In this document: piece after piece, positions 1 to 8,526 of the stretch
Layout of the letters: each line of letters opens with the position of its first letter
How positions within the stretch are numbered: the stretch's first letter is position 1
Origin: Candidatus Mediterraneibacter avicola
Lineage (GTDB): Bacteria; Bacillota; Clostridia; Lachnospirales; Lachnospiraceae
Direction of reading: 5' to 3'
DNA: 64,000 bases
NCBI GenBank assembly: GCA_019115385.1
Contig: DXDR01000075.1
Span: forward strand, 62,001-126,000
Translations under genes and position numbers: made by a program
The notes under the pieces: model-generated
What the model was told of the DNA's origin: nothing
The model's input: only the letters and a program-made list of their open reading frames with translations
The model's database searches: none

Positions 1-259
1 TAACGCCCATCTTCAGCAGTTCCCGCCGGGTCTCACTGATCTCCCCGTCCTGGAGTTTCTGTCTCCACAGGGGATTCCCCTTTGTCTGGTATTTGCCTGA
101 CACCCCGAATGTCTCCAGGGCGGAACGGATATCTGCCCGCATCAGGGGGCCGGCGGTAAAAAGAGACGCCGTGCTGCTCTCAATCCGGTCGTATGTCTCC
201 TCTTTCTGTTTCCAGCAGTCATAGATCTGCCGCCACAGGGCAGCCGAGCATTCATACAT
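1..259 (-). CDS. Second LXG-like T7SS effector gene, N-terminally truncated, 5' end only
   Basis: Open reading frame entering from the left edge and starting at ATG 257-259 (MYECSAALW). The 259 bases match 12221-12479 of the full-length effector gene with six substitutions and no gap (about 97.7% identity). The match stops exactly at this ATG, which is an internal Met (about residue 140) of the full-length protein. Upstream of the ATG the sequence is unrelated and carries a purine-rich GGGGGAAGG ribosome site, so the start looks usable. The product would lack the first ~139 residues, i.e. most of the helical LXG-like export domain. It lies last in the visible T7SS operon, behind two small helical genes. 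It could be a live effector with a swapped front end or an orphan cassette; the rest lies outside the window. Confidence 0.7.
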   Translation of the reverse strand, partial: MYECSAALWRQIYDCWKQKEETYDRIESSTASLFTAGPLMRADIRSALETFGVSGKYQTKGNPLWRQKLQDGEISETRRELLKMGV

Positions 260-288
260 AAACCTTCCCCCTCTCCGCGTTTTCTCTG

Positions 289-651
289 TTATCCTTTATC
301 CTTTTCTTCCTGCTGCAGGAGGCGTATCCGGTCTGCAATGTCCTCTTCCTGCATATCCCATTCCAGATTCTTTATGCGGACGTTTTCCTTAAATAAATCT
401 GCTGTTTCCGCTTTTTCTCTCCCGATGGAATTAATCATATTCTGGCTTTCCTCAATTAGTTCGAGGAGCCTCCGGTCCTCCGGGCCTGTCTGCATTCTCA
501 TCTCGTCCAGCGCGTGACACTGTTTCTGCAGTTCCCAGTCTTCCTCTTCCCGCTCCTCGCGGAATTTTTTCTCCTGCCGTCTGAGGTCGTCCCGTTCTTC
601 TTCCATCTTCTTTATCCTCTTCTGTAGTTCTTCCCTTTTCTCTTTCTTCAT
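289..651 (-). CDS. Small charged coiled-coil protein, probable LXG-effector partner
   Basis: 120 residues, almost wholly Glu/Lys/Arg-rich helix with heptad-like spacing across residues 1-60 and a second helical half. No signal peptide or membrane segment. GGGAGGAACAG precedes the ATG. It sits between a TIGR04197-like small secreted-type gene and a truncated LXG-like effector. In Firmicutes T7SSb loci, effector genes are commonly preceded by two small helical proteins (DUF5082/DUF5344 or Lap1/Lap2 type) that bind the LXG domain and help export it. Size, helicity and position fit the larger of the two. That assignment is inference; no diagnostic motif is visible. Confidence 0.6.
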   Translation of the reverse strand: MKKEKREELQKRIKKMEEERDDLRRQEKKFREEREEEDWELQKQCHALDEMRMQTGPEDRRLLELIEESQNMINSIGREKAETADLFKENVRIKNLEWDMQEEDIADRIRLLQQEEKDKG

Positions 652-685
652 CTGTTCCTCCCGTAAAACAGACCTCTGATCCGGT

Positions 686-967
686 TTAATTCCCCTGTCC
701 GTTCAATGCACCCATCATTGCGTCAAACTCCTCAAATGCATTGCCCAGCCGGCGTATGTTCTGGGCGTCTTGATCCAGCGCTGTGCCAAATTGGGAGCCG
801 ACATTCTGAGCCTCTGCAAATGCCGTCTTGCCGCTTCCGTTTGCCGTGATCGTGCTTGTTCCGTCCTGTATAGGGAGCGATCTCCCTCTGAAATATTCAG
901 CAGCGGTGGACACCTGCGCTGCCTCTGTCTCTGCCGCTTTGCTGTTTACCATCATTGCACTGTTCAT
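686..967 (-). CDS. TIGR04197-like small T7SS effector/partner protein
   Basis: 93 residues, no signal peptide, predicted helix-turn-helix hairpin of WXG100 size with a polar centre. The C-terminal part (NIRRLGNAFEEFDAMMG) resembles the end of the TIGR04197/SACOL2603 family of small T7SS substrates. A strong GAGGAGG site lies before the ATG, and the ATG overlaps the essC stop as ATGA, so translation is probably coupled to EssC. With the following coiled-coil gene it forms the small-partner pair expected in front of an LXG effector. The family call is from memory of family features, not a search. Confidence 0.6.
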   Translation of the reverse strand: MNSAMMVNSKAAETEAAQVSTAAEYFRGRSLPIQDGTSTITANGSGKTAFAEAQNVGSQFGTALDQDAQNIRRLGNAFEEFDAMMGALNGQGN

Positions 968-3900
968 ACTCTTTCCTCCTCTCTCTGCACCTGTTTTGCT
1001 CTGTTTTCCGCCAACGGGATCCTTACATATCTTCCCGCTCCTTCAAGCAGCAGATAGCCGTCCGGTTTTTCGGGAGCCTGATTCTGCTTTACCGGAAATA
1101 CAGTGAGATACCCCTGTGAGCTGACAAGAAGCCCGTTGCGCGGACTTTTGAGCATCTGTGTAAATTCATCGATCCCCTTCATTTTGTTTATATTCGCGGT
1201 TACAATAAATACAATTCCATATGCGGCGGCTCTCTTCATGCGCCCCGCAACGATTGGCATATTAGAGGGGCCTGCAAGTTCTATAAAGTCATCCAGATCG
1301 TCAATGATAACATACATTTTTTCCATGTCCGCCAGCACTTCCGAATGCGCTCTGCCCCCGGACAGTTCGCCGTCCATATGTATCCGCCTCTTTCGCGTCT
1401 CTTCGCTGAGCGTCTCCGCAAACTGTTCCAGCTGTTCTGTAGTCGTTATATATTCTGTCTTATCCTTATATCCGTACAGGGCTCTGCTCCTGGAGTCAAA
1501 CAGATAAATCTTCTCTCCACTATTTAGCTGTCCGAGGATTATCTTCAGGGCATTTGTCTTTCCGCTTCCGTTATTTCCAAAGATCAGGAACGGGGAATGT
1601 TTCCCGGTAATGCCGCAGCGTACGACGGTTTCCTTATCCAGACCGATTCCGATTTCCGCTCCTTTGCTTTCATACTGCATAAAGTCATCCAGATCCAGTT
1701 CATCCGGGAGGATTGGAATATGCGGCGCCTCCTCTCCGGGATTTGCCTCGGCTATTTTCTGTACAAACTTCTGTATATTCCTTCCATAATCCGCCTCATC
1801 TTTGAATTTTACCGGGCTGTATATCTGCATGGCGCTGATATTTTCGCCGATCTTTACGAGTGAACGGCCTTTCACATCCGGCAGGGTATAGTCGCTTCTG
1901 CCCACCAGAATCTTCACTTCATTTTCATCAAAGTTCACTCCCGCGATCTTATTTTTAAAATTATTCATTGTAGCAGTGCGGACAGCGCTGTTTTGGCTGG
2001 CGGCTGCGATCACATAAATCCCAAGTCCCACGCCGTCTCTTGTAAGCTTTGTATAGTACTGCTCCATTTCATATCCCATTTCCTTAATCGCATCATAATT
2101 GTCGATAGCAATTACGATCGCTTTCAAAGGAGCGGCCGCTGTTTCATTATACACGCTGAAATTCTGTGCCATAGCAGAAGCTAGCAGTCTTTTTCTTTCT
2201 TTAATCTCTTTCTGCATCAGATCCAGAAACTTTGCGTATTTTTCCTCATCATCCAGCATAATATACGCTGCCATATGGGGCAGTCTGCTCAGGGGTATCA
2301 GCGCATTGTTTCCAAAATCTATCACATAGAAATTCAATTCTGACACTTTGTTTTTGACCGCCAGATTCAGTACCGCATTGGCCAGAAATACAGATTTCCC
2401 ATACCCGCTTGACGCCACATAAAGGATGTTTCCCTGCCTGGCCAGATTCACACTGTATTCCTGCTGCGTCTGTCTTTCCGGTATATCCAGCAGTCCGATT
2501 TCAACAGAGAGATCCACCTTGCCTTTCCCGCAGGTCTCTGTGCGGGGATTTTCCAGCATACGTGGGAGCGGAGGCAGCCAGGGCTTTTTCACCTCCATTG
2601 GAGCGTCCTCATCATAAATCTCCCGGATATGCCCGATCACCACATCCAGCTGTGTCTTCACCGCCTTTTGTTCCTCTTTCTTCCCACTCAGGTCCTGATT
2701 GATCAGCTCGCCCTGTCCCAGTTCATTAACCGTATAAACACGGTCGTCCAGCGTAACGTCCTTTTCCTGTTCTTTTATGTATGCCGCGCCGCTCCAGGCT
2801 GACTGGAACAGTTCGTAGATCTCATTGTTTCCAACCTGCAGATACGCCCGTCCGGGAAGGGTTATGCCGGCCGCATCCGGGGTTTTGAGCACTTCTTTGC
2901 TGTCGCTTTCATCCTGCACTTTCAGGCACAGCTTAAACTTACTGTTGCTCCAGATCTGATCGTCTACCACTCCGGTCGGCTTCTGCGTCGCCAGGATAAG
3001 ATGTACGCCGAGACTTCGGCCAATGCGGGCCGCTGATACCAGTTCTTTCATAAACTCCGGCTGTTCCTTCTTCAGTTCTGCAAACTCGTCGCTGATGATG
3101 AACAGGTGTGGGATCGGCTCCCTGGCCGTGCCTTCTTTAAACAGTTTCATATATCCGTTGATATGATTGACGCCATGCTCTCCGAATACCCTCTGTCTTC
3201 TGGACAGCTCGGCCTTTACAGAAGCCAGCGCTCTCATACTCTCGCTCCCGTCCAGATTCGTGATCGTTCCCAGCAGATGAGGCAGGTCTTTGAATAAATT
3301 TGCCATGCCCCCTCCTTTATAATCGATCAGCAGGAATCCCACCTCATGGGGATGAAAATTCACTGCCAGGGAAAGGATATAACTCTGTATCGTCTCTGAT
3401 TTTCCCGAGCCTGTCGTTCCTGCCACCAGGCCATGGGGTCCATGCGCTTTTTCGTGCAGGTTCAGATAAAGGATATCGTCTGCCGCGCGAAGTCCCAGGG
3501 GAACCGCCAGCGACTTGTGAGACTGGCTCTGACTCCATCTCTGGCGTATATTCAGTTCCTCCGGGTGCTGTACCTGATACATTTCAAAAAATGAAACGCT
3601 TTTGGGAATATGGCTGGTAATCCCCTGCTCATGCTCCAGGACGCTTAAATTTCTCGCCATCCACTCAAAATCGGTGTCCTGGCCGGCCTGGAAGAGCTGG
3701 AGCTTCTGTTTCTTATATTCTCTGGCCTCCAGAAGCAGCGTGGCTTCCCTGGAGTTTTCCAGAAGCAGCACTGTTCCGATATACTCCGGCAGATTTGCCT
3801 GCAGATAGCTGGTATAGATAATGGAAAAGCCCAGATCATTTCCGTCCATACTGAGATATTCCATGATCGCATGATCCATAACAAGGGACGGCTCGTCGAT

Positions 3901-5277
3901 GAGGAAAAGGTAATGAGGCATAAATCTCGCCTCCTTCTTTCCCTCTTCAAGACGGCTGCGCCTTTCCTTTAATATCTGATTCATGCTGCCCAGGATCATA
4001 TCCCTTGTCCGTTCCGAGTGGATCATGCCCAGTGCGTTCATCGCCTGTATCCTCGTATGGGGAAGCCAGCGCATCCACGAAAACTCATCTTCGTATTTTG
4101 CGTCGTAGACTGCTATGATCTGCAGATCGTGGTAAGACTGAAAAAAAGCAAGCTGGGATACGATAAGCCTGATCTGATGGTGCAGTGTCTCCTTCTCGCC
4201 CACCAGCCCCAGATGAGCTTTCTTCAGGTCAATAATCTTCGGTTTATCTATGGAAGAAAACTTCTGCCGGATCGCTCTTGCAGCTTCTGCCAGAGGTGTC
4301 TCCTCCGCATCCCACTGTTTCTCCTTGCTCTCAATGCGAAAACTGGTCGCGCCCAGGCTGTGTCCTACAGACACCGTCAGAAAGTCGTCGTCAGACTGCA
4401 CCCTCTCATAGATACGGCTGTCATATGTACGCACTTTTTCACACAGTTCTTTTACCTCGGGGTACTGAAACCGATATACTTCCTGCTCCTGCCTGTATGC
4501 CTGTTCAATCTCCCGCTGCTTCTTCCAGAGATACTCGGTATATCGCAGTTCCCTGTTTCTGTTTTTCTCTTTGAGTTCATTATTATCATTGATAAATTTT
4601 ACAATGGAGAAAATCACTGTCATACCCGTTGCAGCCACGGACATGAGCATATAAATCCCCCGTCCGATCATAATTCCTATTGCAGTCGTGACCAGCGCCA
4701 TGCCTATCGGCGGAAGAATCGTTGTCAGCAGGTCTTTTCTCCCTCTTTTTTCTTTTTCTCCGGGAAGTTCCAGAGTAATCTTGTCCGAAGACAGCCTTCG
4801 GATCAGCCTGGGCGACCGCTTATACACCGGAAAGCCGTCGAAAGGGCTCGCCTTCGGGCAGCGCTCCGGCAGAGACGCCTGGTACTGTCCGGCGTTTCCC
4901 ACCACCGCAATCTGCTCTTTCTCAAATACGATCTTCAGGGTAGCCAGGAACAGGACGTCGCCTGGCTGAAGGTTCATCTGTCCTGCACGGATATTCCGCT
5001 GGTTCAGATAAATATGATTTTCTTTTCCTCTCTCAATGAGCAGTTCGCTGCCGCTTAGATAAAGTCTTGCATCTGTCCCCGGAATACGCAGGTCGGCCTC
5101 GTCTCCTTTTGATATTTTCAGTTCCTCAGGCCGGTCAAAGATGTGGATTTCCTCTCCCAGGAGAAATCTGACCTCTCCTTCTTCCTGCTGCCACACACCT
5201 TCTTTCAGCGTTCTGCCGCTTTCTGCCGCAGGGATTTCCTGATATCCCTCCGCAGTTTCTCTTAGTATATATTTCAT
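964..5277 (-). CDS. essC: Type VII secretion ATPase EssC (FtsK/SpoIIIE family)
   Basis: 1437 residues, close to the ~1480 of staphylococcal EssC. This is the membrane motor that drives WXG100 and LXG export. The N-terminal ~100 residues look like the FHA-type region of T7SSb EssC. Two hydrophobic segments follow at about 185-230 (ILPPIGMALVTTAIGIMIGR onward). Three ATPase modules are visible: Walker A GTTGSGKSE near 620 with LLIDYKGGG and LFIISDEFAEL; a second P-loop ASSGYGKS near 960; and a third GNNGSGKT near 1236 with MYVIIDDLDDF. All three P-loops keep Gly-Lys-Ser/Thr. A GGGGGAAG ribosome site precedes the ATG. It follows essB by 25 bases and overlaps the next small gene, so it belongs to the same operon. 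Confidence 0.95.
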   Translation of the reverse strand: MKYILRETAEGYQEIPAAESGRTLKEGVWQQEEGEVRFLLGEEIHIFDRPEELKISKGDEADLRIPGTDARLYLSGSELLIERGKENHIYLNQRNIRAGQMNLQPGDVLFLATLKIVFEKEQIAVVGNAGQYQASLPERCPKASPFDGFPVYKRSPRLIRRLSSDKITLELPGEKEKRGRKDLLTTILPPIGMALVTTAIGIMIGRGIYMLMSVAATGMTVIFSIVKFINDNNELKEKNRNRELRYTEYLWKKQREIEQAYRQEQEVYRFQYPEVKELCEKVRTYDSRIYERVQSDDDFLTVSVGHSLGATSFRIESKEKQWDAEETPLAEAARAIRQKFSSIDKPKIIDLKKAHLGLVGEKETLHHQIRLIVSQLAFFQSYHDLQIIAVYDAKYEDEFSWMRWLPHTRIQAMNALGMIHSERTRDMILGSMNQILKERRSRLEEGKKEARFMPHYLFLIDEPSLVMDHAIMEYLSMDGNDLGFSIIYTSYLQANLPEYIGTVLLLENSREATLLLEAREYKKQKLQLFQAGQDTDFEWMARNLSVLEHEQGITSHIPKSVSFFEMYQVQHPEELNIRQRWSQSQSHKSLAVPLGLRAADDILYLNLHEKAHGPHGLVAGTTGSGKSETIQSYILSLAVNFHPHEVGFLLIDYKGGGMANLFKDLPHLLGTITNLDGSESMRALASVKAELSRRQRVFGEHGVNHINGYMKLFKEGTAREPIPHLFIISDEFAELKKEQPEFMKELVSAARIGRSLGVHLILATQKPTGVVDDQIWSNSKFKLCLKVQDESDSKEVLKTPDAAGITLPGRAYLQVGNNEIYELFQSAWSGAAYIKEQEKDVTLDDRVYTVNELGQGELINQDLSGKKEEQKAVKTQLDVVIGHIREIYDEDAPMEVKKPWLPPLPRMLENPRTETCGKGKVDLSVEIGLLDIPERQTQQEYSVNLARQGNILYVASSGYGKSVFLANAVLNLAVKNKVSELNFYVIDFGNNALIPLSRLPHMAAYIMLDDEEKYAKFLDLMQKEIKERKRLLASAMAQNFSVYNETAAAPLKAIVIAIDNYDAIKEMGYEMEQYYTKLTRDGVGLGIYVIAAASQNSAVRTATMNNFKNKIAGVNFDENEVKILVGRSDYTLPDVKGRSLVKIGENISAMQIYSPVKFKDEADYGRNIQKFVQKIAEANPGEEAPHIPILPDELDLDDFMQYESKGAEIGIGLDKETVVRCGITGKHSPFLIFGNNGSGKTNALKIILGQLNSGEKIYLFDSRSRALYGYKDKTEYITTTEQLEQFAETLSEETRKRRIHMDGELSGGRAHSEVLADMEKMYVIIDDLDDFIELAGPSNMPIVAGRMKRAAAYGIVFIVTANINKMKGIDEFTQMLKSPRNGLLVSSQGYLTVFPVKQNQAPEKPDGYLLLEGAGRYVRIPLAENRAKQVQREEERV

Positions 5278-5302
5278 AGTCCGCTTCCCCCTGTACTTCC
5301 GG

Positions 5303-6595
5303 TCAGTCTAAAAGCGCGCCGGTGCCCACGGTGTTTACATCATCTGCCGCTGCTCCGGTTCCGTCATTTATGCCTGCATCCGGTCCTGACCCGGTTTCGG
5401 CTGCATTTTCTGTACCTGACTGTGAGTCGGTCCCATAGCTGATCCCAAGCCGGTCGGCAAGAGTTTCTATTTCCTGCATCAGCTCCTCTTTTCGTGAAGC
5501 TTTCTCCTCTCCTGCCATCTCTCTGTCCGCATCGATCTGATCCAATTCCTGCATATAGGCGTACAGCAGAAGCTGGTCGTCCGACATCTGCATGGCAAGC
5601 TCCTGAGCCTGCGACACGTCAAGTCTGCCCAGACTGATCCAGTAATCCAGCACCGTCTCATTTGCCTGATAGGTAATCTTACTCAGAATCGCTTCTTTAT
5701 CTTCCGTGCTGAACGTATCTACCGACTGTCCCTGAATATAAGCTGTAGCCAGAATATACTTCTGCGCGCGCCCCATATCGTCTATATCAAAATCTCTGAG
5801 AGAATCAATTACCGCAATATAGTCTCTCTGCAGATAGGCGTCATTTGCAGCCGCCATTTTGTCCTGCCGCGGAATATACCAGGCAAAACTGTAAATACAG
5901 GCTGCCGCAAGGCCGGCCAGCAGGACTGCGGAAATGATACTGTACACAACGAGCGTCCTGTATTTTCTCCGTCCCACTCTCTGTGTGGTCTGCTTTTCCT
6001 TTGCCAGCGTAGTCTCGTACAGCCCGATCAGATAGCTTTTCTCCGTTTCAAATGTCTCCGCTTCCATCAGCCTGACAAACTCTTCCCGGTTCTTAAGAAT
6101 TTCCGCGCCTCCCGACAGATAATCTTCATAGGAACGGGATCCTTCAAGGATATATCCCGCCAGAGCGCGATACATTTTCAGAAACCGTTCTTCCCGGCCC
6201 GGATCATTGGCATCGGCAATATCCCTTCTGGCCACTTTCACTCTTCCCAGCCTGTCGTAGTAAAGATTGTCCGGGTGCAGGGAAAACTCAAATCCCGTCC
6301 AGAGGCTCTTCAGTTCCGCCGCCTGCAGCAGCACCTCGATCTTTCTGAGCCTGCTTTCTCCCCGCAACGTCTCAAACGGCTGCATTCCTTCGGTATTGAA
6401 TTTTATGTAAAGTGTCTCTTTTTCTTCTTCAACAGAACATGGAATAAACAGTGAGTGTCTCTGTTCCAGCCGCCGGTAATCATAGGAAGTCCTCGCCTTC
6501 ATATCCGCTTTCTGGATTCTTATCTCTGTATTTGTAGCTGCCGCCTCAGCCGGGGCCGTCATGTCTTTTTTATTCAGGTTCTTTCTTTTCTTCAT
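5303..6595 (-). CDS. essB: Type VII secretion protein EssB/YukC
   Basis: 430 residues, the usual length for EssB. The N-terminal ~210 residues form the cytoplasmic pseudokinase-like domain (it contains LHPDNLYYDRLGRVKVARRD). One membrane segment lies at about 215-238 (VVYSIISAVLLAGLAAACIY), and a helical extracytoplasmic domain follows. The tail after about 390 is low in complexity and rich in Gly, Ala, Thr and acidic residues, as in many EssB proteins. EssB bridges EssC and the rest of the channel. It is 9 bases downstream of esaB and 25 upstream of essC. Confidence 0.9.
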   Translation of the reverse strand: MKKRKNLNKKDMTAPAEAAATNTEIRIQKADMKARTSYDYRRLEQRHSLFIPCSVEEEKETLYIKFNTEGMQPFETLRGESRLRKIEVLLQAAELKSLWTGFEFSLHPDNLYYDRLGRVKVARRDIADANDPGREERFLKMYRALAGYILEGSRSYEDYLSGGAEILKNREEFVRLMEAETFETEKSYLIGLYETTLAKEKQTTQRVGRRKYRTLVVYSIISAVLLAGLAAACIYSFAWYIPRQDKMAAANDAYLQRDYIAVIDSLRDFDIDDMGRAQKYILATAYIQGQSVDTFSTEDKEAILSKITYQANETVLDYWISLGRLDVSQAQELAMQMSDDQLLLYAYMQELDQIDADREMAGEEKASRKEELMQEIETLADRLGISYGTDSQSGTENAAETGSGPDAGINDGTGAAADDVNTVGTGALLD

Positions 6596-6604
6596 CCTTT
6601 TCCC

Positions 6605-6841
6605 TCATCCTTTTTCATTTATCCGAAGGACATCTCCCTCATATATATTTCCCTGCCGGAACGTGAGCATGGGATTGATATATCTTTGCTGCCGCATTGA
6701 ATATACCTGAAGCTGCATACTGGAAGCCGGAGGCGCAAAGCGCCCGTTTTCCACCAGTATCCGGTAAACCTCCCGGATGCGCTGCTCCGGTTTTACGATC
6801 ACGTCCAGCTTTTTTTCATTTTCCATAATCGTTAATGTCAT
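6605..6841 (-). CDS. esaB: EsaB/YukD, ubiquitin-like T7SS cytoplasmic protein
   Basis: 78 residues with the beta-grasp pattern of EsaB/YukD: a first strand (TLTIMENEKKLDVIV), a central helix (IREVYRILVENG) and a closing strand (GDVLRINEKG). It has no membrane segment. EsaB is a conserved small cytoplasmic regulator of T7SSb. The gene starts 26 bases inside the end of the upstream membrane protein gene and is followed by essB, the standard order. Confidence 0.88.
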   Translation of the reverse strand: MTLTIMENEKKLDVIVKPEQRIREVYRILVENGRFAPPASSMQLQVYSMRQQRYINPMLTFRQGNIYEGDVLRINEKG

Positions 6842-7232
6842 CCTGTACCTCTTTTCGTTTCTTTTGTCTGTATCTCTGATAAAAGAGAAGAAGAATGAGA
6901 AAACCCACGACCATAAACTCGATCACAAGGAAATAGTCTCCTGAATCCGCAGTTCTGTCCGGGATTTCTGTCTTAGTCAGAGATGGTTCTGTCTGAAACA
7001 ACTGACTGCGGATCCGGCCTACCGTCTGCGCTGTCCCGTCCACGTGATTCTCAAACACCTGCGAGCGGATCTCTTTGAGTTCCTGCGTCTCCTCCTGCTC
7101 TGCTGTTTCAATCTGTTCTTCTATCTCAGGATCAAATACCGGCAGTCCGTAAAGATCCGTTATCGGGACCGCCTCACTCTGGTTCCCGTCCAAAACATCA
7201 GGATTTAATAAAATATCGCTGCTTTCTGCCAT
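6816..7232 (-). CDS. EssA-like single-pass membrane protein of the T7SS
   Basis: 138 residues. The first ~100 are acidic and soluble, with several Glu/Gln-rich helices. One hydrophobic span follows at about 100-120 (FLVIEFMVVGFLILLLFYQ), then a basic tail RQKKRK. The topology, size and position directly before esaB-essB-essC match EssA, but sequence similarity among EssA proteins is weak, so this is by context. Its start lies just after the last effector relic of the immunity array (7233-7298), with GGTGAAG as the likely ribosome site. Confidence 0.6.
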   Translation of the reverse strand: MAESSDILLNPDVLDGNQSEAVPITDLYGLPVFDPEIEEQIETAEQEETQELKEIRSQVFENHVDGTAQTVGRIRSQLFQTEPSLTKTEIPDRTADSGDYFLVIEFMVVGFLILLLFYQRYRQKKRKEVQDDINDYGK

Positions 7233-7298
7233 TTACTTCACCCACATTATAAAACCATGCCCTCTATCTCTGGAGTTTCTCCGTTACCGCATGTATAC
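7233..7298 (-). pseudogene. Effector-gene relic downstream of immunity copy 3
   Basis: On the minus strand this spacer contains a degraded copy of the effector codons for VNGELPDIEGL (intact at about 11349-11385). The match runs through GTAACGGAGAA, then CTCCAG and AGATAGAGGGCATGG. The same segment follows the other two immunity copies. Here the C-terminal effector segment seen in the other spacers is missing. No open frame is preserved. Confidence 0.6.
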
Positions 7299-8351
7299 CT
7301 AACTATATTCATACCATTGTTCGTATTCTTCAAAGCTGTGTATTTCATGCTCCTGTCCGTCTTTTGATAGTTTTGCCGGAAGGACACAGCCTTCATATGA
7401 GATTTCCTGTCCGTCTTCCATAAACATCTTCAATATCTCTTCTGAGCTGGGCGACCCACTGATATAAAATGTCAGTATCTCATCGTCACTTCCCTCGTAC
7501 TCTGCAAGTCCCGGAAATTCAGCGTATAAAGTCTCATTCTTTTCCGGTAAATATCCTTTGGGTATATCAACCTGGACAATATCATATCCCCAATACCACA
7601 CATCAAGCCCGGGGGTTTTTTCATATTCATCCCTTAAAGAATCATATGGTTCAAATCCGTTTGCCTGAATTAATCCAATCATGTCATCCAGCAATGCACT
7701 ATACTCATTTGTGTCTCCGATTCCATCAGCAGACAGAGATTTTATCTCATTCAGGCCATCGCCCCCCAACCGTATGATTGCTTTTTCTGTCTCCAGGTTT
7801 ACATATAGTTGTCTCCATTGTGTCTTGTCACTCTGATCCTTTTTATTCATCAGGGAAAAATTTAAATACTTATCGCCTCCTGTTTCTATATTAATCTCTC
7901 CCAGATATGAATCTGTAATTATTTTATCCGGCTCCAGTTCCTCTGCAATTGCTTTGACATCTATTGTATTAAGGACCCTTCCTGTCGTAAGATCGTAAAT
8001 TTTATAATTTGCTTTTTCAAGTTCTACTACATCATTTTCACCAAGATCTACCGTATATTCACAATCTGGCAGACAAACACACTGTCCCGGTATAATTAAA
8101 CGGGTGTACCAGGATCGTGTATCCTGGGTTGTTGCTACTACCGTATTTACCGGATTAATCGCTCCGGTTTCCACATATAGAATTTCATCATACTGCTCAT
8201 TGCACACAAATGTTTTTATATTTTCACGCTTGTATTCTTCCTCCATTTGAAACTTGATCAGCCCTTTTACGGCAATAACTGCAAAACATAATAGCAATAT
8301 TACTAATATAAATATTATTATTGTTTTTCTTCCAAGTTTTTTCATTTTCAT
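7299..8351 (-). CDS. Membrane-anchored probable immunity protein, array copy 3
   Basis: 350 residues: a basic start (MKMKKLGRK), one membrane anchor at about 9-30 (TIIIFILVILLLCFAVIAV), then an extracytoplasmic soluble domain with no lipobox. The C-terminal ~60 residues (FYISGSPSSEEILKMFMEDG to the end) are nearly invariant among the three copies, while residues 40-120 vary most. Its ATG overlaps the stop of an effector-tail relic as ATGA, exactly as copy 1 overlaps the intact effector. Position after an effector and multiplication in tandem suggest immunity to a membrane- or wall-acting toxin. That is inference, since I recognise no named family. Confidence 0.65.
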   Translation of the reverse strand: MKMKKLGRKTIIIFILVILLLCFAVIAVKGLIKFQMEEEYKRENIKTFVCNEQYDEILYVETGAINPVNTVVATTQDTRSWYTRLIIPGQCVCLPDCEYTVDLGENDVVELEKANYKIYDLTTGRVLNTIDVKAIAEELEPDKIITDSYLGEINIETGGDKYLNFSLMNKKDQSDKTQWRQLYVNLETEKAIIRLGGDGLNEIKSLSADGIGDTNEYSALLDDMIGLIQANGFEPYDSLRDEYEKTPGLDVWYWGYDIVQVDIPKGYLPEKNETLYAEFPGLAEYEGSDDEILTFYISGSPSSEEILKMFMEDGQEISYEGCVLPAKLSKDGQEHEIHSFEEYEQWYEYS

Positions 8352-8526
8352 AATGTATCTGCCACCCCCTTATCAATCGTATATGAAAATAACGTCTTGA
8401 TATCAAGCTGTCTTGCACTCTCAATATCCTCAATCACTCTGACAGCATCCAAAAACTCTCCCATATCCATCTCCTCAACCCAGGCCTTCTATCTGGAGCT
8501 TCTCCGTTTGTAAATGCATACCAAAC
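8348..8526 (-). pseudogene. Effector C-terminal relic between immunity copies 2 and 3
   Basis: On the minus strand the spacer starts with a copy of the effector VNGELP codons, then jumps past about 440 bp of effector sequence to the last ~40 codons. A 40-residue frame (8348-8470) begins MDMGEFLDAV and ends in the effector's own C-terminus IDKGVADTL, stop overlapping the next ATG. The corresponding end of the intact effector is at 10776-10905. A frame change lies between the two fused pieces, so the whole is not a working effector. The short frame could still serve translational coupling. Confidence 0.75.

Noticed and set aside
4018-5058. 346-residue plus-strand frame
   Set aside because: It lies wholly antisense to essC, has no ribosome site, and its sequence has no fold-like pattern.
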